DNA from: an uncultured Prevotella sp.
Lineage (GTDB): Bacteria; Bacteroidota; Bacteroidia; Bacteroidales; Bacteroidaceae
DNA: 64,000 nt
Assembly (NCBI GenBank): GCA_945875635.1
Contig: CAMCLD010000001.1
Location: 62,001 to 126,000 of the forward strand
Reading direction: 5' to 3'
The translations under genes were made by a program, and so were the position numbers. The notes below the pieces were generated by a model. The model worked only from the letters and a program-made list of their open reading frames with translations, did not search any database and had not been told where the DNA came from. Of the stretch, positions 26,125 through 34,254 are shown in pieces; positions within the stretch are counted from its first letter, which is position 1, and every line of letters starts with the position of its first letter.

Positions 26125-27648
26125 TTAAGCGTTTGATGCTACGTTCATCTCAAGGAGTTCGTCAATGTTTTTGCGGCTGTTGCTTAGTCGCGGCACTTTA
26201 TGCTGCCCGCCAAGTTTTCCTTTAGATTTCAGCCAGTCGTTGAAGAGTCCTCTCCTTGCCTTCACCACCTCAAGTCGTTGAAGGGTTACATCGTGGAAGC
26301 GTTTCGCTTCATAGTCGCTGTTTACCTCCTGGAGTTTGTTGTCAATAAGTGTTGCGAATTCATCAATGTCTTCTGGTTCACGGGTGAATTCTACGAGCCA
26401 TTGGTGGCGACATTTTGCATTCTGGTCCATGAACACGGGGGCGGCGGTATAGTCAGAAACCTGTGCGCCTGTCTTCTGGCAAGCATAGGAGAGTGCCTTT
26501 TCAGCATTGTCCATTATTACTTCCTCGCCGAAGGCATTGATGAAATATTTTGTCCTTCCTGTTATGACAAACTTATACGGGTTCTTTGAAGTGAATCTCA
26601 CAGTATCGCCAATAAGGTATCGCCACAGTCCGCATGATGTGGTGATAAGCATGGCATAGTTTTTTCCTGTCTCTACTCCGCTCAAAGGGACAACAGTGGG
26701 ATTATCAGTGCCAAACTCGTCCATTGGAATGAATTCATAGAAAACGCCGTAGTCGAGCATTAGCAGCATGGAAGGGTCAGTAGGGTCGTTCTGTATGCCG
26801 AAGAAACCCTCGCTCGCGTTATATGTCTCCATATAGCGCATGTCTGACTTCGTGATTAGCTTCTCATATTGTTTCCTGTATGGGGTGAATGCTATGCCTC
26901 CGTGGAAGAACACTTCAAGGTTGGGCCATACTTCCTCAAGATGCTTCTTGCCGGAAAGCTCCAATACTCTCACGAGAACAGACATCATCCATGAGGGAAC
27001 GCCTGATATGTTCGTAACATTCTTGTTGAGTGTCTCCGCTGCTATACGGTCACGTTTCAGTTCGAAGTCAGAAAGGAGTGCTGTTTTCTTCTGAGGTACT
27101 CTGACGAGATTGGCGAGTGGGTTGATGTTTTCGATTAGGATGGCACTAAGGTCACCAACAAGCGAGTGGGGCAGTGTGTAGTTTGGAGCATGGCTGCCGC
27201 CAAGTATCAGTGCCCTGCCATCGAATATCCGGCTTTTGGGATTGTTGGCAAGATATAATGCCACGACATCTGTGCCACCCTTGTAATGTGTGTCCTTCAG
27301 GCCATCTGCTGATACAGGAATGAACTTGCTTTTGTCATTGGTGGTGCCAGATGACTTGGCATACCATTTTACTACACCACGGCAGAGAACATCTGACTCG
27401 CCGTGGCGCATACGGTCTATGTCTCCTTTTAAGTCATCGTATGTATTGACTGGCACACTTTCAGCAAAGTCTTCATAATTACTGATGTTGCTGAAAAGGT
27501 GACGTCTGCCGTACTCCGTGTCCGCAGCCAAAGAGAGCAATCTGCGCAACACATCTGCCTGTAGCTGCTCAGCTTCATTGATGTGTCTCTCCAACTCGTG
27601 GTTGCGTGAGCGGAAATAGAGTCTCTCTGCCAAACTTGTTATACTCAT
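26125..27648 (-). CDS. GH3 auxin-responsive promoter family protein (acyl-adenylating enzyme fold)
   Basis: A 507-residue homologue of plant GH3 acyl-acid amido synthetases. Visible adenylation motifs are KSSGTTNDKSKFIPVS (nucleotide loop), YNASEGFFGIQ and YLIGDTVRFTSKNPYKFVITGRTKYFINAFGEEV (hinge and adenylate binding). By family, the enzyme would activate a carboxylic acid with ATP and couple it to an amine, but no bacterial substrate is established. The length is typical. A promoter box lies at 27710. Downstream genes on the strand are the Ig-like lipoprotein, DUF3108 and RNase HI. Confidence 0.92.
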   Translation of the reverse strand: MSITSLAERLYFRSRNHELERHINEAEQLQADVLRRLLSLAADTEYGRRHLFSNISNYEDFAESVPVNTYDDLKGDIDRMRHGESDVLCRGVVKWYAKSSGTTNDKSKFIPVSADGLKDTHYKGGTDVVALYLANNPKSRIFDGRALILGGSHAPNYTLPHSLVGDLSAILIENINPLANLVRVPQKKTALLSDFELKRDRIAAETLNKNVTNISGVPSWMMSVLVRVLELSGKKHLEEVWPNLEVFFHGGIAFTPYRKQYEKLITKSDMRYMETYNASEGFFGIQNDPTDPSMLLMLDYGVFYEFIPMDEFGTDNPTVVPLSGVETGKNYAMLITTSCGLWRYLIGDTVRFTSKNPYKFVITGRTKYFINAFGEEVIMDNAEKALSYACQKTGAQVSDYTAAPVFMDQNAKCRHQWLVEFTREPEDIDEFATLIDNKLQEVNSDYEAKRFHDVTLQRLEVVKARRGLFNDWLKSKGKLGGQHKVPRLSNSRKNIDELLEMNVASNA

Positions 27649-27709
27649 ATGTTGTTTTCTTTGCCTGTTAAAATGCCGTGTAAACTTGTTCGTGTATATA
27701 TATAATGTG

Positions 27710-27717
27710 CAAAGTTA
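27710..27717 (-). promoter_or_regulatory. -7 element of the GH3-family gene
   Basis: Reverse strand TAACTTTG, a consensus -7, 62 bases upstream of the ATG at 27648. No clear -33 TTTG. Confidence 0.5.
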
Positions 27718-27790
27718 CTCCAAACTTTTGTAATTCCTATATATTTCATGTTTTTTAAGGATAGATGAAATGCTATATGTTGCGATTCCA

Positions 27791-27887
27791 AACCATTGCC
27801 TTGCTGATAAGGTTAATAATCTATCAGGCGAAAGATTAATAACCTTTAAGCCGATAGATTATTAACCTTATCGCCATTGCAATGGTT
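27791..27887 (+). repeat. Nested perfect inverted repeat (20-bp and 9-bp arms)
   Basis: Inner arms GATAAGGTTAATAATCTATC (27806-27825) and its exact complement (27853-27872) are separated by 27 bases. Outer arms AACCATTGC (27791-27799) and GCAATGGTT (27879-27887) are also exact. The loop holds a third, diverged AGATTAATAACCTT. The whole could form a 97-base cruciform or RNA hairpin. Confidence 0.9.
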
Positions 27888-28067
27888 ATCTGTCTGTCTT
27901 TTACTGATTATCTCTACACTTTTTCTTTCGTTAACAGAAACAGAAGACAGCTTTACAAAATACATGCTGAATAAATAGACAGATGTAGCAAATGCATGTC
28001 TTTTTCTCGCCAACGCAATTTAACATCAATGCCCAATTATGATTGATTCACGGCACAACTAAAAAGA

Positions 28068-28104
28068 AACAGGCAATGCCACCAAAAATAGGGCATTGCC
28101 TGTT
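28068..28104 (-). terminator. Terminator of the TlpA/Omp28 operon
   Basis: AACAGGCAATGCC (28068-28080) pairs exactly with GGCATTGCCTGTT (28092-28104). Read on the minus strand the hairpin is followed by TCTTTTT, as in an intrinsic terminator, 57 bases after the stop at 28161. Confidence 0.8.
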
Positions 28105-28160
28105 GAACAGTTCATCCTACTTGAATCCAAGTAAGAAAAGGAATATTTGCTTGCTTTAGC

Positions 28161-30143
28161 TTACTTAACAATCACCTTTCTGCTTGTACCGTTAGAATAC
28201 TTAACGATGTTGATACCCTTCTGAGGTGTAGCTATCTGCTGACCGGCAGCATTGTAACGGGCAACCTCAACATTGCTGTCAGATACGGTGATGCCAGATA
28301 TGGCATTAGGATTACGCTTTACCTTAGCCTTTACAGAGTTGAGGACTACACCGTTGCTATCCATGACATAAGCTATTACGTTAACCTTGTTCCTGTCAAT
28401 AGCCTTATAAAGTGCTGTTGACTGGGCTGGCAATGGAATGGAGAATGTTGCTTCCCTTGTCTCATTTGTATCGCCTGCCTCAAGTTTTGGAACCTGATTG
28501 TGACCGGTGTCTGTTATGTTACCATTTGCGTCAACAACAAATGGAGTGCGGGAGCTGGAAACCACCACATCATTGAATGGGATGTAAACAGATGATTTTC
28601 CATATTCGCCACCACTGCAAAATATTGCGAGTTCTGCTTGGTCATTGTTGATACACGACTGCTGTGTATTTTGATAATAGTAGTTGCTCTGCTTCCAGTT
28701 TGTCGTGCTACCAGTAAGACTGTCTGCTGTGAGTACGAAAACTACGTCAAGATTGCTGTTTGGATACAGATAAGTGACGTTAGCGGTAGCATCAACGTTC
28801 ATCTCGTCATCATCGAACATACCATCAACCTCAACTTTTACGTCAGCCAAATCCTCTCTTGCAACAGCCTCATAAGCGTCAACTATTCCTCTTGGAGTTT
28901 CTTCTGTACCATAAGTGTCATTCTTTGCTCCATAATAAGGGTCAATTTCAAAATGTTTGTCAATTATAGCTCCTGGCGCACCTTTAACATAGAATCCCAT
29001 ATATTCGTAGTTGTATATGAACATAGGGTCATTTGAATTATAATGGTGAACGGCAGCTATTGATGCCTCAGGATGTACCTCCTTAAGATACTCAAGACCA
29101 GCCCATCCCCTTGGACAATAACCACATCCGGTTCCTGTTAATTCTTCCACAAGTGGTATGCGGTTTACCAATTCTGATACAACCTTAATCTTTGCGTTAA
29201 GGACTTGGCCTGGATATTTGTTGTCTTTACCATTAATCTTGTCAACGGAGAGAACTATGTCGTGAAGCCCTGTTGTTGATGGTGTCTTGAACTCTATATT
29301 GCATTCGGTGTAAATACCCATGCCTGCACTAATGTCATTGGCAAAGGTCAAAGTGCCCGTCTGCTTGTCTCCGTTAATGTCAACAGTGTAGCCAATGCTT
29401 GATACAGGCTCTTGTGAATCGGTTGTGAGTTTTACAGGCAACGATATTTCGCTGTCTGCTGTGCCTACCTTTGTTCTATAAGAAGAGAAACATGCACCGT
29501 TGTCTTCTCCAAATCCTGTGATGAACAGCTGGCATGCCCACATCCAGTTATTAGCTGAATAATCCTCCATTGGATTTGTGGCGAAAGCGAGATAGATAGA
29601 ACCCTCCCTATAACCATCTCCTATACAAACAGGATATTTTGTTGCGTTTGAGGTTGCAGAGGTAATTTTGAAGTCCATGCCTACATAAAGCTTGGTATCG
29701 GAAATAGTTACAGGTTCGTCAAGGTCTATCCTGTTGTAGCCAACAGACAGCGTTGACGCTGTCAATGTTTTTGATGCCACAGCATTGGTGGCACTTGTAG
29801 ATGTTGATACCCAAACAGACACATTAGACATGTTCTTTGTGGTTATAGGAAGGTTGATGGCTGTTATGGTACAACCTTTTAAAGATGCAGGCACTTCCAT
29901 GGCTACAGAGTAGTTAGTTGCACGACTTACTCCTACACCGTATGTATCATTGTAATCCCCTCCGTAATATCCCCAAAGGACTTCGCCGTCATTCAATTCA
30001 GTCTTCTGAGGAGCTTTTGCCACATTTGCATTTATGCTTCCATTTGCTGATGGAGACTTCTTGACAAGAACAATGTTCTCCTGTGCCGTAGCACTTGATA
30101 ACGACAGCACGAATACTGTTGCCAATAGTAAAAGTTTTTTCAT
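28161..30143 (-). CDS. Secreted Omp28-type protein with CxxC motif and sorting-like C-terminus
   Basis: A 660-residue exported protein. Signal peptide MKKLLLLATVFVLSLSSATAQ; N-terminal beta domain (about 50-215, YYGGDYNDTYGVGVSRA); an intermediate Ig-like part; an Omp28-like thioredoxin-fold domain from about 328 (LVEELTGTGCGYCPRGWAG, Cys340 and Cys343) to about 590; and a C-terminus ARYNAAGQQ...GINIVKYSNGTSRK resembling a type IX sorting domain. Surface exposure by type IX secretion is inferred. It is last in the operon that starts with the TlpA gene, 110 bases after the 221-residue protein gene. Confidence 0.87.
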   Translation of the reverse strand: MKKLLLLATVFVLSLSSATAQENIVLVKKSPSANGSINANVAKAPQKTELNDGEVLWGYYGGDYNDTYGVGVSRATNYSVAMEVPASLKGCTITAINLPITTKNMSNVSVWVSTSTSATNAVASKTLTASTLSVGYNRIDLDEPVTISDTKLYVGMDFKITSATSNATKYPVCIGDGYREGSIYLAFATNPMEDYSANNWMWACQLFITGFGEDNGACFSSYRTKVGTADSEISLPVKLTTDSQEPVSSIGYTVDINGDKQTGTLTFANDISAGMGIYTECNIEFKTPSTTGLHDIVLSVDKINGKDNKYPGQVLNAKIKVVSELVNRIPLVEELTGTGCGYCPRGWAGLEYLKEVHPEASIAAVHHYNSNDPMFIYNYEYMGFYVKGAPGAIIDKHFEIDPYYGAKNDTYGTEETPRGIVDAYEAVAREDLADVKVEVDGMFDDDEMNVDATANVTYLYPNSNLDVVFVLTADSLTGSTTNWKQSNYYYQNTQQSCINNDQAELAIFCSGGEYGKSSVYIPFNDVVVSSSRTPFVVDANGNITDTGHNQVPKLEAGDTNETREATFSIPLPAQSTALYKAIDRNKVNVIAYVMDSNGVVLNSVKAKVKRNPNAISGITVSDSNVEVARYNAAGQQIATPQKGINIVKYSNGTSRKVIVK

Positions 30144-30253
30144 GTTTCTATAAATTATAAATTTTGACTACGTCGATTTTCGGCTTCACCTCGGGATAGC
30201 TCAAGCAAGCTTTGCTCTTCTCTCGGTTTGCACGAAAATTCAACCTTCAATTT

Positions 30254-30919
30254 TCACTTTTCAATGACCTTTACAACCTTACCGTTGGAGAGCTTCAGAA
30301 TATTGACTCCCTTGACAGGAGATTTGACAATCTGACCATTGGCATTGTAACGAGCTACGATGCGTGTGTTATCGTTGCCTTCTATTCCATCGATGGCTGC
30401 CGGGTCGGAATATATGAGGTTGACATTGATGGTTGGTCCTTCGCCTACAGGTATATATGTTTTATTGAATTTCTCCATGTGTCTCAGTTGTAAAGTCAAA
30501 GTTGCTGTGCCGTAATTGCCATCCTCAACCATCCATTCTGTCTGCAGTCCTCTTGTCTCCCCTGAAAACAATGAGCCTGAGTCTGATTCATAATCAGCAG
30601 GTATGTTATTTGTGCAAAGACTCGGGAAACAAGATGTTATTGAACCACTTGGCAAGGATGTCGTAACAATATGCAAAGAGCAATACTCTGCGCTTGGAAG
30701 GGTGTTTTTTACTGACACTTCCACGTCAACCTGTGATACTTTTCCTGTGAAAGGGTGCGGCTTGCCTACAAATGTCACTGTGCTGCCATTTGCAATCTCA
30801 TTACCCTCTTCGTCAACAAAGATGAAGGATTCGTCAAGTTCCTCTTCATCCTGTGCGGCGACATTTACTGTTCCAAGACATAACATCGCTGCTAAAGCCA
30901 TTAGTTTTAGATTCTTCAT
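30254..30919 (-). CDS. Small secreted protein with sorting-like C-terminus
   Basis: A 221-residue protein that I do not recognise. It has a signal peptide (MKNLKLMALAAMLCLGTVNVAAQ), an acidic start to the mature part (DEEELDE), a single beta-rich domain with a few cysteines (Cys111-type SCFPSLC), and a C-terminus ARYNANGQ...GVNILKLSNGKVVK that closely matches those of its neighbours. The shared ending suggests the same type IX-like export route. It follows the Omp28 lipoprotein gene after 38 bases and precedes the 660-residue Omp28-type gene. Confidence 0.8.
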   Translation of the reverse strand: MKNLKLMALAAMLCLGTVNVAAQDEEELDESFIFVDEEGNEIANGSTVTFVGKPHPFTGKVSQVDVEVSVKNTLPSAEYCSLHIVTTSLPSGSITSCFPSLCTNNIPADYESDSGSLFSGETRGLQTEWMVEDGNYGTATLTLQLRHMEKFNKTYIPVGEGPTINVNLIYSDPAAIDGIEGNDNTRIVARYNANGQIVKSPVKGVNILKLSNGKVVKVIEK

Positions 30920-30957
30920 ATTTGATTATTTTGTTTATGTTTACAATGCTTGATGTT

Positions 30958-31767
30958 TTATTCTTCTGTTTCGTTTGACTTTGCCACAACAGGTATCTTT
31001 GCTGCCTGCTGTACACCATTGTCGTTATATACGAAAGCTACGATGTATGTGTCTTCACTCTTCCACTTGCTGTCAAGGATGGCAGTGTGGGACACACTCT
31101 TCTCAGCTCCCATTGGTACGTCGAACTGCTCACCCCAAGTGCCGTTTATGCTGCCGCGGAGTACATGGTTGTGCACATATTCAAAATTTGCAGAGCCGTC
31201 AGGCATCATCTGTGGACCAACTATGTTGTCCTCCACGAACCACAATTGCAGTTTGCCGACAAAACCGTGTATGCCCAGTGAGTTGACATTGACTGTTACG
31301 GTGCGTGTGGCATCATCGTATGCTGCCGTCAGGTCGAGTGACAAAGGTGGAACCATTGTTATCTCCGACTGTACCAATGAAGTCCATAAGTCTATGGAAA
31401 CAGGAGAGCCTTTGCGGTTTACTCTTCCTGATGGCTGTGCAGGCTTACCGACATTCTCATAGTATTTCTCTCCGTCGTCTGTGCGAAGACCTACAAGCCC
31501 GTTGGTGCCGTCAGCCAATGACAGCTGTCCACCATGTATTCCAACTGCTATGACATTGTCGCCGTATGTCTCATGAAGCTGCTCTATTATAGGGGCAGCC
31601 TTGGGACAGTTGACGCACATCTGACCGGTATAGTCCTCTATGAGAACACATCGGTTGACGTCAGCAGGCTGTACATACTCAAACCTCTCGTCATCATCAA
31701 CGTTGCTGCATGCCGTGAATGCAACAGCTACTGCTGTGACTATGAATGTATATATGGTTTTCCTCAT
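30958..31767 (-). CDS. Omp28-family lipoprotein with CxxC motif
   Basis: A 269-residue lipoprotein. The signal ends at Cys20 (VAVAFTAC, lipobox-like). The Omp28 domain follows, beginning VLIEDYTGQMCVNCPKAAP with Cys51 and Cys54, then a thioredoxin-like GDNVIAVGIHGGQ and Ig-like C-terminal half. Related to Porphyromonas Omp28 outer-membrane proteins. It lacks the sorting-like ending, so it is anchored by lipid rather than exported through the C-terminus. Five bases separate it from the DUF6029 gene upstream. The conserved CxxC suggests thiol-disulfide chemistry, but this is inference. Confidence 0.88.
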   Translation of the reverse strand: MRKTIYTFIVTAVAVAFTACSNVDDDERFEYVQPADVNRCVLIEDYTGQMCVNCPKAAPIIEQLHETYGDNVIAVGIHGGQLSLADGTNGLVGLRTDDGEKYYENVGKPAQPSGRVNRKGSPVSIDLWTSLVQSEITMVPPLSLDLTAAYDDATRTVTVNVNSLGIHGFVGKLQLWFVEDNIVGPQMMPDGSANFEYVHNHVLRGSINGTWGEQFDVPMGAEKSVSHTAILDSKWKSEDTYIVAFVYNDNGVQQAAKIPVVAKSNETEE

Positions 31768-31772
31768 CGCTA

Positions 31773-33443
31773 TTAGAAATTGTAGTTATATGATAATGTG
31801 AATCCCTTTGTCTGTGGAATATAACGACAAACACCTCCTGAGCAGTTGTAGCCTGCTCTTGTGCGTCCCCATCCAAGCTGTATGCGGTGTGACTTGATGT
31901 TGTAGGTTACGTATGTCTGCCAGTAATGTGACTTTGTTTCCCCACAGTTCCATGTGTCTGATGCTGTGAACATCCAGTGTGGTGCGAGCGACAGTTCAGC
32001 AAGAGCGAAAGCCCAGTCACCCTCGTCATCAGCTGTGGCAAGGTATTGCAGCTCTGTGCGGAGTTTGGTCTTTGGAGTGAGGTTGAAGAGTCCGTCTGCC
32101 ACGAAGATGTCACTGTGTATCATTCCGCCTTCACCCTCTACGACAGTCTTGTTATAGAACTGGTTCATATACATAAGGTTCAGCTTGAAGTTCTTTGTGA
32201 ACCTGCGTTCCAACTGTATGTTGAGGTCTTGATAGAAGGTTTGGTCTCCCCATTTCCAGAATGCAGAACCATAGCCATCTGTACCCTTGGAGCCAGCTGC
32301 GAGGTCAGGCATTGATGCGCTGGTGCGAGGTGACTGGTCTATGGCATGGACGTGGGAGAAATTCACCTTCACGTTCATTCCGTATTTACCGCCTATCGCA
32401 GTCTTGCGCTTGAAATTATATCCAAATTGCGCCTGGTATGCCCACTCTCCGTTACGGTTGGTAGCATAAGGATAAATGGCTGCGAGAGTATATGTGTGGT
32501 CTTCCGTGAATGCCGGAAGGTGGTTTATGTATGAACCAGAACCAGTCTCTGTGCGGTCGCTCATGAATGAGAAGTTGTCGGAACGCTTAGCCTGTACGAG
32601 CATGGACATTCCTTTGCGCGAATAGGATGCTGAGAGCATTCCAACATATCCCTTGCGGTAGATGTAGTCGTTCTTGAACGTTGGGTCCTGACTCTTCTGG
32701 GCATATTCGGCAAGAATGTTGAGCCCGCCTTTCTGGAACATAGCCCTTACGTCATAAGCATTGACGTTGACTGGAAGTTTCAGCTTATGTGTGGCATCAA
32801 CGAATATGTCATTGTCGCCCTCACTCTCATGCTTGTTTACCCATGAACCACCGAGTGTGAGGTTCATTCCCTTGTCTGAAAAAGACTTGAACCATTGGTC
32901 AAGGCTTAACTCAAGGTCGGCACCGGTGACAAGGGCATCGTTGTAGCTCCAGTAATGACGCTGGTATCCGCTAAGGGCTTTTATCCTTACCCCCTTAAAT
33001 GGTTTTGCCACAATCCTGGCTCCAAGTAATGAGTTGTCAATGCCTAAGGAACGCTCCTCGTAAGTTCGGAGTATGAATCCGGAACCAAACTGCTCGTAGT
33101 AGTTTCCAAGCGTAACCTCAAAGTCCTTTGTGTGCATCTTCGCATAGATGTTGGCAAGGCCCCATCCCTTGAAACCTCTGTCAACCTCAAATCCAGGGAG
33201 TGGATGGTCGAGATATTCTATTCTCGCACCAAAATCAAGGTTCTTGCTCATCACATTCACCTCTGCGTATGAATTGGTGCGGAAATCCTCATTGGAACCA
33301 TCCTCCTGCTTGCCTGTAGGCACGAGCATGTCACTCTGTATGCTTCCGCTGACTATATATTTGTTGTCATTGCCATCTTCCTGGGCATTGGCACTGATGG
33401 CGGCTGTCATGATGACAGACATCAATAATAATCTATGTCTCAT
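31773..33443 (-). CDS. DUF6029-family outer-membrane beta-barrel protein
   Basis: A 556-residue exported protein. Signal peptide MRHRLLLMSVIMTAAISANAQ, then alternating aromatic beta strands throughout (NLDFGARIEYLDHPLPG, VTLGNYYEQFGSGFILRTYEERSLG), ending in SYNYNF with a terminal Phe, as expected for a barrel inserted by BAM. The family is conserved in Bacteroidota without known function. It lies 4 bases after the TlpA gene and 5 before the Omp28 lipoprotein gene, so the three are almost certainly one transcript. Confidence 0.85.
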   Translation of the reverse strand: MRHRLLLMSVIMTAAISANAQEDGNDNKYIVSGSIQSDMLVPTGKQEDGSNEDFRTNSYAEVNVMSKNLDFGARIEYLDHPLPGFEVDRGFKGWGLANIYAKMHTKDFEVTLGNYYEQFGSGFILRTYEERSLGIDNSLLGARIVAKPFKGVRIKALSGYQRHYWSYNDALVTGADLELSLDQWFKSFSDKGMNLTLGGSWVNKHESEGDNDIFVDATHKLKLPVNVNAYDVRAMFQKGGLNILAEYAQKSQDPTFKNDYIYRKGYVGMLSASYSRKGMSMLVQAKRSDNFSFMSDRTETGSGSYINHLPAFTEDHTYTLAAIYPYATNRNGEWAYQAQFGYNFKRKTAIGGKYGMNVKVNFSHVHAIDQSPRTSASMPDLAAGSKGTDGYGSAFWKWGDQTFYQDLNIQLERRFTKNFKLNLMYMNQFYNKTVVEGEGGMIHSDIFVADGLFNLTPKTKLRTELQYLATADDEGDWAFALAELSLAPHWMFTASDTWNCGETKSHYWQTYVTYNIKSHRIQLGWGRTRAGYNCSGGVCRYIPQTKGFTLSYNYNF

Positions 33444-33447
33444 GCTG

Positions 33448-33936
33448 TTATTTTACGAGTTCCCTTACTTTCTCTATCAACTCATTCTCGGCACCATCGG
33501 TATATCCATTGTGCTTATATACAATATTGCCATTGCCATCAACGATGAGGACGTATGGTATCATCTGAATGCCAAGTGCACGCTTGAAATCGCTGTTTGG
33601 GTCGAGAAGAATGTCGTATTCCCAGCCATATTCGTCAACCATTGGCTTCACCTTGTTTATGTTTTGAGCCTGATCTACTGATACAGCTATTAGTTTCACT
33701 CCAGTCTCTTCCTGCCAGTCTGGATATACCTCATGGATGGCTTTAAGCTCACGGTTGCATGGCTTGCACCATGTTGCGAAAAAGTCGATGATAAAAGGCT
33801 TGCCGTTGTTCGACAATGTATCTGTCCTTACCGCATTGCCATTTATGTCCTTGATGGTTACGGAAGGTAATTGAGCGTATGCTGTCGCAGCAAAGCCGCA
33901 AAGCATGATTGCGAATGATACTAAATACTTTTTCAT
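33448..33936 (-). CDS. TlpA-like thioredoxin-family thiol-disulfide oxidoreductase
   Basis: A 162-residue periplasmic thioredoxin-fold protein: signal peptide MKKYLVSFAIMLCGFAATAYAQ and active site FFATWCKPCNREL (Cys57, Cys60), with the cis-Pro loop at IQMIPYVLIVDGNG. The length matches single-domain TlpA/ResA proteins, which usually reduce specific exported proteins. It is the first gene of the DUF6029/Omp28 operon, so the CxxC-bearing Omp28 proteins are plausible partners. A membrane electron donor such as CcdA/DsbD is not in the window. Confidence 0.93.
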   Translation of the reverse strand: MKKYLVSFAIMLCGFAATAYAQLPSVTIKDINGNAVRTDTLSNNGKPFIIDFFATWCKPCNRELKAIHEVYPDWQEETGVKLIAVSVDQAQNINKVKPMVDEYGWEYDILLDPNSDFKRALGIQMIPYVLIVDGNGNIVYKHNGYTDGAENELIEKVRELVK

Positions 33937-34028
33937 AATCTACAATGTTATAATTATAATCATACAAATAAGGCATAGCAGGATGTGTCCTGCATGCAAA
34001 ATAATAATAATATCGATATCTTTCGCTG

Positions 34029-34036
34029 CAAAATTA
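34029..34036 (-). promoter_or_regulatory. -7 element of the TlpA operon
   Basis: Reverse strand TAATTTTG, consensus -7, followed by GCAGCGAAAG. It gives a leader of about 85 bases before the ATG at 33936. No clear -33. Confidence 0.5.
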
Positions 34037-34185
34037 CATATAAAACATATTTTATTATTCATTTAGTGGTTAAAATATGTTTAAAACGTGAAATATGCCA
34101 ATAGTATAAAGTTGTATCATATCAAAAAGACAAGTCACACTTGCTGCTGTTGCTCGTAAATTTGATTGTTTTTGTGTCGTAAGGC

Positions 34186-34216
34186 TTGAATATTCAAAAA
34201 TGTTTCCGTAAATTTG
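34186..34216 (+). promoter_or_regulatory. Promoter of the hydrolase fusion gene
   Basis: TTG (34186-34188), 20 bases, TAAATTTG (34209-34216), 38 bases before the ATG. A second TAAATTTG at 34157 could act as an alternative. Confidence 0.55.
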
Positions 34217-34254
34217 CCAATCAAACCACTCCTTAATAACTTAAATTTCGCATT

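Larger units (their letters stand above)
27649..28160 (+). other. 512-base intergenic region with promoter, nested inverted repeat and terminator
   Basis: No gene is seen. The region holds the GH3 promoter box (27710-27717), a large nested inverted repeat (27791-27887) and a terminator (28068-28104) for the operon to the right. The rest is AT-rich. Confidence 0.7.
33937..34254 (+). other. 318-base divergent promoter region
   Basis: No gene is seen. It holds the promoter of the TlpA operon (34029-34036, minus) and that of the hydrolase fusion (34186-34216, plus). A second TAAATTTG lies at 34157-34164. The region is AT-rich. Confidence 0.65.
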
